DNA of 64,000 bases from an uncultured Rhizobium sp. (GTDB lineage: Bacteria > Pseudomonadota > Alphaproteobacteria > Rhizobiales > Rhizobiaceae), in contig CAMFIF010000009.1 of NCBI GenBank assembly GCA_945952415.1, positions 62,001-126,000 of the forward strand, given 5' to 3'. Below are positions 8,375 through 17,824 of the stretch, piece by piece; position 1 is the stretch's first letter; the number at the start of each line of letters is the position of its first letter. Below the pieces are notes generated by a model. That model worked only from the letters and a program-made list of their open reading frames with translations. It was not told the origin of the DNA and did no database searches. The translations under genes and the position numbers were made by a program.

Positions 8375-8860
8375 TCAGTTGAGGCGGGTCTTCACTTCGC
8401 CCACGGCCTGGCTGAACAGGTCGGCCTGCACGGTGGCGTCGGCGCGGGCGGCCAGAACCTTTTCGGCTGCGGCAATGGCGAGATCGACCGCGGCGGAGCG
8501 CACGGCATTGACCGCATCGGTTTCAGCCTGCTTGATCTTCTGTTCCGACAGCGCATTGCGGCGGGCGACGAATTCTTCCGTCTTCTGCTTGGCTTCGGCT
8601 GCGATCATTTCCGCTTCGCGTTCTGCGGCAGCCACGATCTTGGCGGCATCGGCTTCCGCTTCCTTGCGCTTGCGCTGGTATTCGGCCAGCAGCTGCTGGG
8701 CCTCTTCGCGCAGGCGCTTGGCTTCGGAAAGATCGTTGCGGATCTGGTCGGCGCGGGCGTCGAGGCTCTTTGCCACCATGCCCGGAACCTTGAGGTAGAC
8801 GATCAGCGCCAGGAAGATGACGAGGCCGACAAAGGCAAAGAAGGTTGCATCAAAATGCAT
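8375..8860 (-). CDS. atpF: ATP synthase F0 subunit b
   Basis: Peripheral stalk subunit of F0F1 ATP synthase, 161 residues. One N-terminal membrane helix (FFAFVGLVIFLALIVYLKVPG) is followed by a long charged coiled coil rich in Ala, Glu, Lys and Arg that reaches F1. ATG at 8860 (MHFDATFF) fits the family; the open frame upstream does not. It is the last gene of the F0 operon, 4 bases after subunit b', with a terminator just beyond. Alphaproteobacteria carry both b and b'. Confidence 0.93.
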   Translation of the reverse strand: MHFDATFFAFVGLVIFLALIVYLKVPGMVAKSLDARADQIRNDLSEAKRLREEAQQLLAEYQRKRKEAEADAAKIVAAAEREAEMIAAEAKQKTEEFVARRNALSEQKIKQAETDAVNAVRSAAVDLAIAAAEKVLAARADATVQADLFSQAVGEVKTRLN

Positions 8861-8864
8861 GGGA

Positions 8865-9503
8865 TCAGCCCTCCTGCTTCGCGCTGGCGACGGCAGCGGC
8901 GACATCGGCCTGGGCCACCGAACCGCCGATCAGGCGTTCGACGACGGCGCCAGCCGTTTCGGTTGCGATGGTGCCGACGTCGGCAAAGGCCTTTGCCTTG
9001 ATCTCGGCAATGCGGCCTTCAGCCTCGGCGACCTTCTTCGAAAGCTCGGCCTCAATGGCGGCGCGCTCGCCGGCAGCCTTGGTCTTGGCGGCTTCGCGGG
9101 CTTCGGAACCGATGGCATTGGCCTTGGCCTTCGCCTGGGCGAGTTCCTTTTCATAGGTCTCGACGGCGAGGTCGGCTTCCTTCTTGAGGCTTGCGGCCTC
9201 GTTCAGGTCCTTCGAAATCCGGCTGTTACGGTCTTCCAGGATGCCGCCGATGCGCGGTGCGATGACCTTCTGCATCAGGAGGTAGAAGAGGCCGAACGTG
9301 ATCACCAGCCAGAGCAGCTGGGACGCGAAGGTGGTGGAATCGAAAGGCGGGAAAACCTTGGGGCCGCCCTCGTGGGCAACGCCGGTCTCCGTATGGGTTT
9401 CTTCGGCCGCCGGAGCGCCATGGGCCTCGGTTGCCGTGGCGTCAGCGGCCGCCGGCGCGGTCTGAGCCGTGGTTTCTTCGGCATAGGCCGGGGTCACAAA
9501 CAT
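8865..9503 (-). CDS. atpG: ATP synthase F0 subunit b'
   Basis: Second peripheral stalk subunit, 212 residues. Unlike b, it has an Ala/Thr/Glu/His-rich N-terminal extension of ~50 residues before [35 protein letters not shown], the membrane helix and neck of b' proteins. A long coiled coil follows. The start at 9503 has GGAGGTGA directly upstream. Naming varies between atpG, atpF2 and atpX. Confidence 0.92.
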   Translation of the reverse strand: MFVTPAYAEETTAQTAPAAADATATEAHGAPAAEETHTETGVAHEGGPKVFPPFDSTTFASQLLWLVITFGLFYLLMQKVIAPRIGGILEDRNSRISKDLNEAASLKKEADLAVETYEKELAQAKAKANAIGSEAREAAKTKAAGERAAIEAELSKKVAEAEGRIAEIKAKAFADVGTIATETAGAVVERLIGGSVAQADVAAAVASAKQEG

Positions 9504-9611
9504 GCTCACCTCCAGGGGTGTCCTTTGGTGCGCTTCCCGGCAGGACCGCGCGGACGAAGCGTTGAATTCTCTGAAGAAGGTTTTTTCGGCCTCCAACCCG
9601 TCAGGGCGAAG

Positions 9612-9659
9612 GCCGGAAAAACAAAAGGATCACGGCCCGCGACCGTTCACGAACCGTGA
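9612..9659 (-). terminator. Terminator-like hairpin (possible attenuator) after the c-subunit gene
   Basis: On the minus strand TCACGG (9659-9654) pairs with CCGTGA (9635-9630), with GTTC-GT-GAAC inside the loop, followed by the T-rich stretch TCCTTTTGTTTTTCC. It sits inside the operon between atpE and the b' gene. Confidence 0.45.
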
Positions 9660-9679
9660 CCCTCAATCGCGTTGCCGTA

Positions 9680-9907
9680 TCAGACGGCGAACAGCAGCAG
9701 GAGAGCGACGAGCAGCGAGAAGATGCCCAGTGCTTCCGTCACGGCGAAGCCGAATACGAGGCGGCCGAACTGGCTGTCAGCAGCAGACGGGTTGCGAAGC
9801 GCGCCCGACAGGTAGCTGCCGAAGATGTTGCCGAGGCCGAGAGCCGTACCGGCCATGCCAAAGCAAGCGAGACCAGCGCCGATGTACTTTGCTGCAATAG
9901 GATCCAT
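9680..9907 (-). CDS. atpE: ATP synthase F0 subunit c
   Basis: Proteolipid of the rotary ring, 75 residues. Two helices flank a polar loop (RNPSAADSQF). The proton-carrying acid is the Glu in FGFAVTEALGIFSLL of helix 2, as usual in alphaproteobacteria. The glycine-rich first helix GAGLACFGMAGTALGLGNIFG is typical. Start MDPIAAKYIG at 9907, with GAAGGAG upstream. The longer open frame is not used. Confidence 0.96.
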   Translation of the reverse strand: MDPIAAKYIGAGLACFGMAGTALGLGNIFGSYLSGALRNPSAADSQFGRLVFGFAVTEALGIFSLLVALLLLFAV

Positions 9908-9976
9908 CTTAAACTCCTTCGAAATGGTTGTTGCGGCGTTTCGACTGACGTCCGGAGACGTCAATGTTGGTAATCC

Positions 9977-10729
9977 TTAGTGGCCACCCGGGTGAACGGC
10001 ATCGTTGAGGTACATGCAGGTCAGTACCGCAAAGACATATGCCTGGAGGAAGGCGACGAGGAATTCGAGACCGGTGAGAGCCACGGTCATGATGAGGGGC
10101 AGGACGGCACCACCCACGCCGAGCGCACCCAGCGCACCGAGCGAGGCGACGAAGCCGGCGAAAACCTTGAGCGTGATGTGCCCGGCGAGCAGGTTCGCGA
10201 AAAGACGAACGGACAGCGAGATCGGACGGGACAGGAACGAGATCACTTCGATGGCGACAACGAGCGGCAGCAGCGCGCCCGGCACGCCCGAGGGCACGAA
10301 GAGGTTCAGGAAACCGAAGCCATGCTTGTAGAAACCGTAGAGAATGACGGTTGCGATGACGAAGAGGGCCAGGGCGAAGGTGACGATGATCTGCGAGGTC
10401 ACCGTGAAGAAATAGGGCACCATGCCGAGCAGGTTCGCCGTAAGCACGAACATGAACAGGGAGAAGACCATGGGGAAGAACTTCATCCCGTGGCTTCCCG
10501 CCCCTTCACGCAGCATGTTGGCGATGAATTCGTAGGACATTTCTGCGAGCGACTGGGCGCGGCTCGGAATGAGGCTGCGGCTGGAGCTCGAGAAATAGAG
10601 GAAGCCCGAGGCGACAGCGACGGTCGCGACCATGAACAGCGAGGCATTGGTGAAGGATACGTCATAGCCGCCGACATGGAGCGGCACAATCTTCTGGATC
10701 AGGAACTGATGGGTCGGATCGTTTGACAC
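9977..10729 (-). CDS. atpB: ATP synthase F0 subunit a
   Basis: Stator channel subunit, 250 residues from a GTG start ((M)[16 protein letters not shown]). About six membrane helices are present. The essential Arg is in [15 protein letters not shown]. The GTG at 10729 is chosen because it gives the family length and N-terminus. An ATG at 10822 overlaps the atpI stop as ATGA and would add 31 proline- and glutamate-rich residues; that is possible but less likely. Confidence 0.94.
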   Translation of the reverse strand: MSNDPTHQFLIQKIVPLHVGGYDVSFTNASLFMVATVAVASGFLYFSSSSRSLIPSRAQSLAEMSYEFIANMLREGAGSHGMKFFPMVFSLFMFVLTANLLGMVPYFFTVTSQIIVTFALALFVIATVILYGFYKHGFGFLNLFVPSGVPGALLPLVVAIEVISFLSRPISLSVRLFANLLAGHITLKVFAGFVASLGALGALGVGGAVLPLIMTVALTGLEFLVAFLQAYVFAVLTCMYLNDAVHPGGH

Positions 10730-10818
10730 CGTTGGTCTCTCTTCACGTTGCCCGGGCTCGTCAGGAGCCGGAATTTCATTCCCTGGGGTCTGGGCCTGCC
10801 CGTTCCCCCGCAAATCTC

Positions 10819-11157
10819 TCATCCGTCCCTGCGCTTGCCCGGATCCGGCTTGGCAACCAGACCGGCAGAACGCATGACGTTCAGAACGCCGGCACAGAAA
10901 CCGAGGAGCAGAAGCACGATCAGGCCCCAGGGTCCGGTACCGGCAAAACGGTCCAGGAAGTAGCCGAGAACGCCGCCGACGATCACCGCCGCCACGAATT
11001 CGCTGGAGAGTTTCATCGCTTCGGCATAGCCCTTGCGGCTCGCCTCTGCCCTCTTCTCGTCCCGCGCCTCGCGTCCCGTCTCGCGATCGACCTCCTTCAA
11101 GGCCGCACCGAGACGCCGTCTGCGTTCTTCCAAAGCTTCATCCCGCTGGTCGGTCAT
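10819..11157 (-). CDS. atpI: ATP synthase assembly protein I
   Basis: A small membrane protein of 112 residues that heads the F0 operon. A charged N-terminal half ([18 protein letters not shown]...) is followed by two helices ([18 protein letters not shown] and [20 protein letters not shown]). This matches AtpI/Fo assembly proteins, which help c-ring assembly or Mg2+ supply. The start [10 protein letters not shown] at 11157 is supported by homologue N-termini. It is encoded first and lies ~105 bases after the predicted promoter. Confidence 0.9.
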   Translation of the reverse strand: MTDQRDEALEERRRRLGAALKEVDRETGREARDEKRAEASRKGYAEAMKLSSEFVAAVIVGGVLGYFLDRFAGTGPWGLIVLLLLGFCAGVLNVMRSAGLVAKPDPGKRRDG

Positions 11158-11487
11158 GCCTGCCTCCGTCTGTGTGGGTTTTGTTTTCCGGATGGAAAAC
11201 AGAGCTTTTACGCCCCACAAACGCCCAAGGTTTAACACCTTCCGGCCCGTTTTGAAGTCGGGCGCAACATAGTTTTAGGCTTTCACATAGTCAAGCTTCG
11301 GGGCGCTTGTGGGCGTGTTCAATTTTTTCCATGAAAAACAACGCGATAGGCCGTATTTCGTTGCCGTACCCTTAAACTTCGTCAACATTCCTTAGGCCAA
11401 TGCGGCAGATTGACCGGGGGCGGCGCGCTGCCGCACCGCCCCTCTAACCGATTGAATGGGGAAAGGCCCGGTGTTTCAGGCAGAGAC
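11158..11487. other. Promoter-bearing gap between the atp operon and the hydrolase gene
   Basis: No gene is supported in these 330 bases. The segment holds the atp operon promoter (11266-11294). The rest, up to the 3' end of the cell wall hydrolase gene, is a moderately AT-rich stretch with no clear hairpin. Confidence 0.6.
11266..11294 (-). promoter_or_regulatory. Sigma-70 promoter of the F0 ATP synthase operon
   Basis: On the minus strand: TTGACT (11294-11289), 17-base spacer, TATGTT (11271-11266). Transcription would start near 11260, about 100 bases before the atpI start. Confidence 0.55.
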
Positions 11488-12630
11488 TCAGCTCCACCCG
11501 CCGCCATAGGTGCGGTAGAAGATGTGCCAGCCGATCTTGGCGACGCGCTTCATGGTCGGCGCCCAGTTGGGCTTCACGTAAATGGCGTGATAATGGGTGG
11601 CGGAGCCCACTTCCGGCAGCCAGATCTTGCCCGCCGTGACGGCCAGGGCGATTTCCTTGGCCACCGCATAGCGATCCGGCGACCAGATGATGTCCTTGAT
11701 GCCATCGCAGGCGAAGGAGAACTGGCACTGGTTGGTCCAGTCGCGATTCTGGTAGACGACGCCGCAGATCGAGTCGGGATAGGCGGGGTTGCGCACCCGG
11801 TTCAGCACCACCTGCGCCACGGCGGCCTGACCCTTCAGCGGCTCGCCGCGCGATTCGAAATAGATCGCATCGGCCAGGCACTTCTGCTCCTTCTCGGTGA
11901 AGACGGAAGGGGGCAGGATATTGGCGGCCCAGGCATGGTCCTTTGGCCCGATCACGGGGCGGAAGCGACCCTCTTCCGGGTCTTTCTTCAAAATGGCATC
12001 GAAGGGCGACTGCCTGAGGGCCCCCGGATCAGCGGGGGCATAGGCGGTGGCGAGCACATCCGCCTGGCGGTTGGTGACGAGGCTGGCGAGCAGCACCGGC
12101 ACGCCCTCGTCCGCAGGCTTTTCCTCCGGCTTCTTGTAGAAGGTCTGGGCGATCATCATCTCGCTGCCCTTCGGCTCGGTGCGGGCAAAGGCCATGAGTT
12201 CCTTCGGCGTTTCCGGCCGGTCGAACAGCCCGCTCACGCGCTTCAGCACGGAGCCGGCGGTAAACGCCTTCGGCGGCTGCATGGTTTCGGCGGCGACGAT
12301 GCGGCCGCGCTTGGCGGCGCGCGTCACGCGCTCCTCGTCGGGCCGGGGATCGGGCGGAAACTTGTCCTCGGTCATCGCCACCCGGACGCCATCCGGCAGC
12401 ACCATGCCCCCGGAACGGCCGATGGCGGAGGCGGTGACCGGATCATGAAAGGTAATGCGGGCGCCGGTCTGCGCATCCGGGGTGGCCGAGGTCACCACCA
12501 TGCGCCAGGCGGGCGTGCCGTCATCGAGCCCGGTCAAAAGGCCCGCCATGTCGCCATGGGCGGCGGTGGTCGGGTTTCCGATCCAGGCGGCAACGCCGAA
12601 GACGAAGGGGGAAATCCAACGGCCCACCAT
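11488..12630 (-). CDS. SleB-type cell wall hydrolase (Hydrolase_2 family)
   Basis: The C-terminal ~130 residues are a Hydrolase_2/SleB domain: CLADAIYFESRGEPLKGQAAVAQVVLNRV contains the catalytic Glu, followed by SICGVVYQN, QCQFSFACDG and SATHYHAIYVKPNWA. The family cleaves peptidoglycan. The N-terminal part has one hydrophobic helix (ISPFVFGVAAWIG) near the start and then ~230 unassigned residues, so the protein is exported or anchored. ATG at 12630 is chosen before this helix, without a clear ribosome site; ATG at 12708 is in frame and possible. It is a lone gene. Confidence 0.85.
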   Translation of the reverse strand: MVGRWISPFVFGVAAWIGNPTTAAHGDMAGLLTGLDDGTPAWRMVVTSATPDAQTGARITFHDPVTASAIGRSGGMVLPDGVRVAMTEDKFPPDPRPDEERVTRAAKRGRIVAAETMQPPKAFTAGSVLKRVSGLFDRPETPKELMAFARTEPKGSEMMIAQTFYKKPEEKPADEGVPVLLASLVTNRQADVLATAYAPADPGALRQSPFDAILKKDPEEGRFRPVIGPKDHAWAANILPPSVFTEKEQKCLADAIYFESRGEPLKGQAAVAQVVLNRVRNPAYPDSICGVVYQNRDWTNQCQFSFACDGIKDIIWSPDRYAVAKEIALAVTAGKIWLPEVGSATHYHAIYVKPNWAPTMKRVAKIGWHIFYRTYGGGWS

Positions 12631-13013
12631 GAGAGGGACTGAACGGCCTCTAAGACGCAACTGCCTACTCCACACCGGGACGCGATACGATTGCACATGC
12701 CATGGCATGCCGGGACCGACGCTCGTGCCGGGCCTCGGGCGGGATAGAATGATCCTTGCCGATGGCGAAACGGCCGCTCCAGTGCGGGTGCGTGCCTGTC
12801 TCTCCCCGGAACTATCCCCCATTAACCTTGATCATTGGTTAACGCCCGCAAATTCGGGGCTTTTTATGGCCAGCAATCCCCGATCCGCAGCAGCCGTTAA
12901 CCATGCCCGTTTCCGCGCGCTCCCCGCACCTTCACCGGGCATAGGCAAAAGGCCCCGGAGGCGGAGCGCTCCGGGGCCTTTTTCTCTTTCGTTTGCCTGC
13001 GTTTCCCGTCCGG
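12631..13013. other. Gap between hydrolase gene and kup, with terminator and CtrA-like half-sites
   Basis: No gene is supported. The kup terminator occupies 12947-12982. An inverted repeat TTAACC-N9-GGTTAA lies at 12822-12842, and TTAACCAT, a CtrA-type half-site, at 12897-12904. These fall in the promoter region of the hydrolase gene. Confidence 0.45.
12947..12982 (-). terminator. Terminator downstream of kup
   Basis: Stem AAAAGGCCCCGGAG (12947-12960) with CTCCGGGGCCTTTT (12969-12982), loop of 8, with T residues on both sides. It could act on either strand; the minus-strand gene kup ends 31 bases before it. Confidence 0.75.
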
Positions 13014-14981
13014 TCAGATGACCACGTGGGAGCCCAGTTCCACCACGCGGTTGGTGGGCAGCTTGAAGTAATCGGAGGGATCGGTCGCCGCATTGGCGAG
13101 CGCCACATAGAGCCTGCCCTGCCAGGCCGGCATTTCCGATTTCGGATCGCGCACCAGCTTGCGGCGGCCGAGATAGAAGGAGGTCGACATGATGTCGAAC
13201 TTCACCCCGCCCTTGCGCAGATGGCCGAGCGCCTGGCTGACATTCTGGTTTTCCATGAAGCCGAAATTCAGCTGCACGCGGCTGAAGCGCTCCGAGAGCT
13301 TTTCGATCTGGTAGCGGTTTTCCGGGTTGGCGCGCGGCTTGTTCACCGTCTTGATGGTGAGGATGACGTTCTTTTCGTGGAGCACGTGGTTGTGCTTCAG
13401 ATTGTGCATCAGCGCCGCCGGCACGGATTCGGGATCCGAGGTCAGGAAGATCGCCGTTCCCGGCACGGCCTTCGGCGCATGGGCGCTTTCCTTCTCGATC
13501 GAGGGAATGAAGGCCATCAGCGGAATATCCGTATGGCGGGTCTTGTTGAACAGGATCTGGGTGCCGCGCCGCCAGGTCCACATGATGATGGTGAAGATCA
13601 GCGCGAACATGACGGGGATATAGCCGCCATCGGTAATCTTCAGCAGGTTGGCGCTGAAGAAGACGCATTCCAGCAGGAAGAGCGGCCCGAGCACGGCGAG
13701 CGCCTGGGCAAGCGGCCAGTTCCAGCGGGCACGCACGAATTCCACCGACATGGTCGTGGTGACCACCATGGCGCCCGTGACCGAGATGCCATAGGCGGTG
13801 GCGAGCGCTTCCGACGAGCGGAAGGAGAGCACCAGGATGATGACCGCCACCAGCAGCAGCCGGTTGACGGCCGGCAGATAGATCTGCCCCGTATTGGTTT
13901 CCGAGGTGAAGAGGATTTCCATGCGCGGCAGGAAGCCGAGATGGATCGCCTGGCGGGTGAGCGAGAAGGCACCGGTGATCACCGCCTGGCTGGCGATGAT
14001 GGTGGCCGCGGTGGCCAGGATGACCACCGGCAGCAGCGCCCAGGAGGGGAACATCAGGAAGAAGGGGTCCGATGCCGCTTCCGGATGGGCGAGCACATAG
14101 GCGCCCTGCCCCAGATAGTTCAGGATCAGCGAGGGATAGACCACGAAGATGAAGGCCACCTGGATGGGCTTGCGGCCGAAATGGCCGAGATCCGCGTAGA
14201 GCGCCTCGGTGCCGGTGACCGTCAGGAAGACGGCGCCCAGCACCACGAAGCCGACATAGCCTTCGTTCAGCACGAAGCGTACGGCATTGATGGGGTTGAA
14301 GGCGGCGAAGATCTGCGGGCTGTCCAGGATATGGGAAATACCGCCGACGCCGATCACCAGGAACCAGATGAGGGTGATGGGACCGAAGAATTTCGCGACC
14401 GCGCCCGTGCCATGGGACTGGATGGCGAAGAGCGCGAAGAGAATGCCGATGGCAATGGGCAGGATGAAGGGATCCATGCCCGAGGCCACGAGCTTCAGGC
14501 CTTCCACCGCCGAGAGAACCGACACGGCCGGCGTGATCATGACCTCGCCCAGGAAGAGTGCAGCGCCGATGAGGCCGAGGAAGGTGAGGAAGACCGTGTG
14601 GCCGTTCGCCGTCTTCAGGAGCAGGGCGAGCAGCGACAGCGTGCCGCCTTCGCCATCGTTGTCGAGGCGCAGCAGGAAGAGGATGTATTTGAACATCACG
14701 ATGATCGTGAGCGTCCAGAGGATCAGCGAGATCGGGCCGATCACCTCGTTGGGCGTGATCACGCCGTCATGGGTGAGCGGATGCAGCGCCTGCCGGAAGG
14801 CATAGAGCGGGCTGGTACCGATATCGCCGTAGACGACGCCGATCGAGCCGATGGCCAGGCCGACAAGCCCCTTGAGGCCGCCCGGGCCGTGATGTCCGTG
14901 GCCCTGCTCCTCGGCAACGGCGGCAGCAGCCGCCGCGGCTGCGGCATTTCCCTCAGCATTCTGATGTGCAGATTCAGGCAT
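13014..14981 (-). CDS. kup: Kup/Trk-type low-affinity K+ transporter
   Basis: Potassium/proton symporter of the KUP family, 655 residues. [25 protein letters not shown] is the first helix signature and [18 protein letters not shown] a later one. About 12 membrane helices are followed by a C-terminal cytoplasmic domain. An unusual Ala-rich, His-containing leader (residues ~10-35) precedes the first helix. AGGGTG lies before ATG 14981. The gene starts 17 bases after corA and is probably co-transcribed with it, giving a cation uptake unit. Confidence 0.95.
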   Translation of the reverse strand: MPESAHQNAEGNAAAAAAAAAVAEEQGHGHHGPGGLKGLVGLAIGSIGVVYGDIGTSPLYAFRQALHPLTHDGVITPNEVIGPISLILWTLTIIVMFKYILFLLRLDNDGEGGTLSLLALLLKTANGHTVFLTFLGLIGAALFLGEVMITPAVSVLSAVEGLKLVASGMDPFILPIAIGILFALFAIQSHGTGAVAKFFGPITLIWFLVIGVGGISHILDSPQIFAAFNPINAVRFVLNEGYVGFVVLGAVFLTVTGTEALYADLGHFGRKPIQVAFIFVVYPSLILNYLGQGAYVLAHPEAASDPFFLMFPSWALLPVVILATAATIIASQAVITGAFSLTRQAIHLGFLPRMEILFTSETNTGQIYLPAVNRLLLVAVIILVLSFRSSEALATAYGISVTGAMVVTTTMSVEFVRARWNWPLAQALAVLGPLFLLECVFFSANLLKITDGGYIPVMFALIFTIIMWTWRRGTQILFNKTRHTDIPLMAFIPSIEKESAHAPKAVPGTAIFLTSDPESVPAALMHNLKHNHVLHEKNVILTIKTVNKPRANPENRYQIEKLSERFSRVQLNFGFMENQNVSQALGHLRKGGVKFDIMSTSFYLGRRKLVRDPKSEMPAWQGRLYVALANAATDPSDYFKLPTNRVVELGSHVVI

Positions 14982-14998
14982 GATGCACCCTGGCTCGT

Positions 14999-16000
14999 TC
15001 AGAGCCAGCCTTTCCAACGGAAAAAGATATAGGGCACGATGGCAGACACCAGCATCGTAACGAGCGACATGGGGTAGCCAAAGGACCAGCCGAGTTCCGG
15101 CATGAACTGGAAATTCATGCCATAGACCGATGCCACGAGGGTCGGGGGCAGGAACACCACCGAGGCGATCGAGAAGATCTTGATGATTGCATTTTGCTCG
15201 ACGCTGATGAGGCCGAGCGAGGCATCAAGCAAGAAGGTAATGTTGCCGGCGATGAAGGACACGTGTTCGGACAGCGACTGAATGTCGCGTGCGATCGTGT
15301 GACAGAGATTGCGCGCATCCTCGTCACCCTGGATGATCGGCAGCGACTGCAGGAAGCTGACGAGGCGCGAGAGCGAGGAGAGGCTTTCACGCACCTTGCC
15401 CAGCAGACGGTGATGGGCAGCCACATCGATGAGCCGATCTTCGAGGTAGCGCGGCGGGCGGCGCTTGCCCTCGTTCGTGAAGACCTGCAGGGAGAGCGCG
15501 TCGATGCGGGCGGTTTCCCGTTCCAGGATTTCGGCGGTGCGGTCGCTGATCGTTTCGAGCAGGCGGACCAGAAGATGGGGCGCGGTGATCTGGGTTTCGC
15601 CGCCCGGCTCGGTGCCGTGGCCATTGGCGCAGAAGCGCGTCAGCGCGGCGGCAAAGAGCTTGAAGGCCCGCGGCTCGGCATAGCGTACCGTCAGCAGGCG
15701 GCCACCCACCAGAATGAAGGCAATGTCGGTGAGATCGGGAAACTCGGTCTCGGTCTTCCAGACCAGCGAAGCGGTCATGAAAATGCCGCCATTTTCCACG
15801 AACAGCCGGCTGGAGGGCTCGATGTCCTTCAGGTCTTCGCGGGTCGGCACGGAAATGGACAGCGCAGCCTCGATGGCCGCCTCTTCCTCGCGGGAGGGGG
15901 CGTCAAGATCGATCCAGACGATATCGGAACCGAGGCCAGCGGTGACGTCATCCGCTGCCAGAACCGTGGCATCGCCAGAGATGCGATAGGCGGTTATCAC
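14999..16000 (-). CDS. corA: CorA-family magnesium transporter
   Basis: A 333-residue CorA channel. It has a large soluble N-terminal domain and two C-terminal helices, with the YGMNF signature before the pore loop ([11 protein letters not shown]) and a basic tail (RWKGWL). It transports Mg2+ and possibly Co2+ or Ni2+. The start is GTG at 16000 ([10 protein letters not shown]), with GGGAG 7 bases upstream. It is first of the corA-kup unit. A perfect palindrome lies ~150 bases upstream. Confidence 0.93.
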   Translation of the reverse strand: MITAYRISGDATVLAADDVTAGLGSDIVWIDLDAPSREEEAAIEAALSISVPTREDLKDIEPSSRLFVENGGIFMTASLVWKTETEFPDLTDIAFILVGGRLLTVRYAEPRAFKLFAAALTRFCANGHGTEPGGETQITAPHLLVRLLETISDRTAEILERETARIDALSLQVFTNEGKRRPPRYLEDRLIDVAAHHRLLGKVRESLSSLSRLVSFLQSLPIIQGDEDARNLCHTIARDIQSLSEHVSFIAGNITFLLDASLGLISVEQNAIIKIFSIASVVFLPPTLVASVYGMNFQFMPELGWSFGYPMSLVTMLVSAIVPYIFFRWKGWL

Positions 16001-16071
16001 GCGAAGGCTCCCGCAAACCGGTACACGGCATTGATCTCCTGCTAAATCGGCACAAGGCCGGAGGGTGCGGG

Positions 16072-16159
16072 CATATCGCGCAAAGTCTCGACGGAATCAA
16101 GAGGACCGAAACGGGACAGACCGCCCCATTTTCACCATGAGTGTAAAGAAATCTTTACA
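16072..16159 (-). promoter_or_regulatory. corA-kup promoter region with perfect palindrome
   Basis: A possible promoter on the minus strand is TTGATT (16100-16095), 17 bases, GATATG (16077-16072). Upstream at 16142-16159 is the perfect palindrome TGTAAAGA-AA-TCTTTACA, 18 bases, a likely regulator site. Confidence 0.4.
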
Positions 16160-16294
16160 ACCCGCGTGAGAGGGCGCGCGCAAGCGCATAGAAAGGCTCT
16201 TATTTTTCCGAATGGTCAATAATGCCTGCCCGGGCGCCGCAAATTGTGCAGCGCAAAAGATTTTTTTCGGCCCTATCCCTTTTGGCCCCTGTCC

Positions 16295-17467
16295 TCATTC
16301 AAAAACGAGGTTCGGAGCCTTGCGGGCCGTCTTTCCCGTGAGTTCCGACCAGACGGCAGCGGCGATGTCGCAATAGGCCTTTGCCTGCGGGCCGTCGGGC
16401 TCGGAAACGGTGATCGGCGTTCCCGCATCGGAGAGTTCGCGGATCGCCATGGTGAGCGGGACTTCGCCGAGGAAGGGCACGCCGATGCGGTTGGCTTCAG
16501 CGCGGGCGCCGCCATGGCCGAAAATGTCGTAGCGCGTGCCGGTATCGGGCGCGATGAAGTAGCTCATGTTCTCGACCACGCCGAGCAGCGGCACTTCCAC
16601 CTTGCGGAACATGGTGATGGCCTTGCGCGCATCGATGAGGGCGAGATCCTGCGGGGTGGAGACGATAACGGCGCCGGCGAGCGGCACCTGCTGCGCCATG
16701 GTGAGCTGCGCATCGCCCGTGCCCGGCGGCATGTCGACCACAAGCACGTCGAGTTCGCCCCAGGCCACTTCGCGCAGCATCTGCAGAAGGGCAGACTGGA
16801 CCATCGGACCGCGCCAGATCATGGCAGTTTCCTCATCCACCAGGAAGCCCATGGACATGACCTTGATGCCGTAATTTTCCATCGGCTGGATGATCTTGCC
16901 GTCGATCTGGGTGGGACGGCCGGAGATTTTGAGGAGGCGGGGCATGGAGGGGCCGTAGATATCCGCATCCAGAATGCCGACGCGAAGGCCGTTGGCCTTG
17001 AGCCCAAGCGCCAGATTGACGGCGGTCGTCGATTTGCCGACGCCGCCCTTGCCCGAGGCGACCGCGATGATGGCCCCGATGCCGGGCACGCCTGCCTTTT
17101 GCGGGCGGCCGGGGGCCGCGCCATGGGAATGGCCCTTGTGATCGTGACCGTGATGTTCATGACCCTTGTGATCGTGATGGGCTGCGGGTGCCGGGCGGGC
17201 GGCCGGTGCGGCGGTGCCGGGCTTCTTGTCCGCGGTCAGCGCCACCATGGCGCCCTTGACGCCCTCGATATTCTTCACCACGCGCTCGGCGGCCTGGCGC
17301 ATGGGCTCCAGTTCCTTGGCCCGCTCGGCCGGCACGGTGAGCGAGAAATAGACCTTGCCGTCCGAGATGAAGATGTCCGAGACCATGCCGAGGTCAACGA
17401 TGTTGCTTTCCAAATCCGGTCCACGCACCGTCTTCAGTGCATCCGTCACCTGTTCCCTGGAAACCAC
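16295..17467 (-). CDS. mrp: Mrp/ApbC (NBP35) Fe-S cluster carrier ATPase
   Basis: P-loop scaffold that delivers Fe-S clusters, 390 residues. An N-terminal MIP18/DUF59 domain (residues ~1-80) is followed by a linker at ~97-115 that is very rich in His. The ATPase domain has deviant Walker A SGKGGVGKS near 138-146. The start is GTG 17467 ((M)VSREQVTDALKTV), preceded by AGGAAGGAAGG; the frame stays open upstream but lacks homologue-like sequence. The His-rich linker could bind metal. A sigma-70 promoter is seen at 17551-17579. Confidence 0.92.
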   Translation of the reverse strand: MVSREQVTDALKTVRGPDLESNIVDLGMVSDIFISDGKVYFSLTVPAERAKELEPMRQAAERVVKNIEGVKGAMVALTADKKPGTAAPAARPAPAAHHDHKGHEHHGHDHKGHSHGAAPGRPQKAGVPGIGAIIAVASGKGGVGKSTTAVNLALGLKANGLRVGILDADIYGPSMPRLLKISGRPTQIDGKIIQPMENYGIKVMSMGFLVDEETAMIWRGPMVQSALLQMLREVAWGELDVLVVDMPPGTGDAQLTMAQQVPLAGAVIVSTPQDLALIDARKAITMFRKVEVPLLGVVENMSYFIAPDTGTRYDIFGHGGARAEANRIGVPFLGEVPLTMAIRELSDAGTPITVSEPDGPQAKAYCDIAAAVWSELTGKTARKAPNLVFE

Positions 17468-17824
17468 GAGCGGTCCTTCCTTCCTGTCACGGGCGGGCGG
17501 GCCGCCGCATTGCATCCGGACGGGCAAATGCCCGCCCCTGCTTGCGCCGGGATATAGGAAAGCCCGGCGGGCGCTTCAAATAAAATGTGAAATGGTTCCG
17601 AAAACCCTTCCGAAAGCGACATGCGGAAAAAAGATCGCCGCGCTGCAGGATCAAGCCGAAAAGGCGATCCCGCTGGCGCGGCGGTCTTTGACCTGACATC
17701 CTTGTTCCGGATGTTCTCGCTTGTTGAAGTCCCCTCTGGACCCGGAGCATAGAAAAGCAGGATTTGGAAAAGAGTCAAACGCTTATTTAGGGCCGGCCGG
17801 GCGGTGTGCGCCCTGCCGGACGGG
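17468..17824. other. Gap between mrp and luxR-type gene
   Basis: No gene is supported in these 357 bases. They hold the mrp promoter. Near 17795-17820 there is an imperfect GC-rich hairpin downstream of the LuxR-type gene, without a T tract. Confidence 0.5.
17551..17579 (-). promoter_or_regulatory. Sigma-70 promoter for mrp
   Basis: Minus strand: TTGAAG (17579-17574), 17 bases, TATATC (17556-17551), about 80 bases before the GTG start. Confidence 0.5.

Noticed and set aside
8997..9660. Plus-strand frames across the atp genes
   Set aside because: Shadows of the coiled-coil genes for b and b'; the minus-strand genes are unambiguous.
10730..10822. N-terminal extension of the ATP synthase a subunit from an ATG overlapping the atpI stop
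   Set aside because: The ATGA overlap is attractive, but the extension is low-complexity and the GTG at 10729 gives the family length and N-terminus.
12993..15032. Plus-strand 679-codon frame antisense to kup
   Set aside because: Composition is dominated by Arg, Gly, His and Glu in a pattern typical of antisense to membrane proteins; kup on the other strand is certain.
17704..17716. GTTC-N5-GTTC near the mrp promoter as a LexA box
   Set aside because: The spacing is 5, not the 7 required by the alphaproteobacterial LexA consensus.
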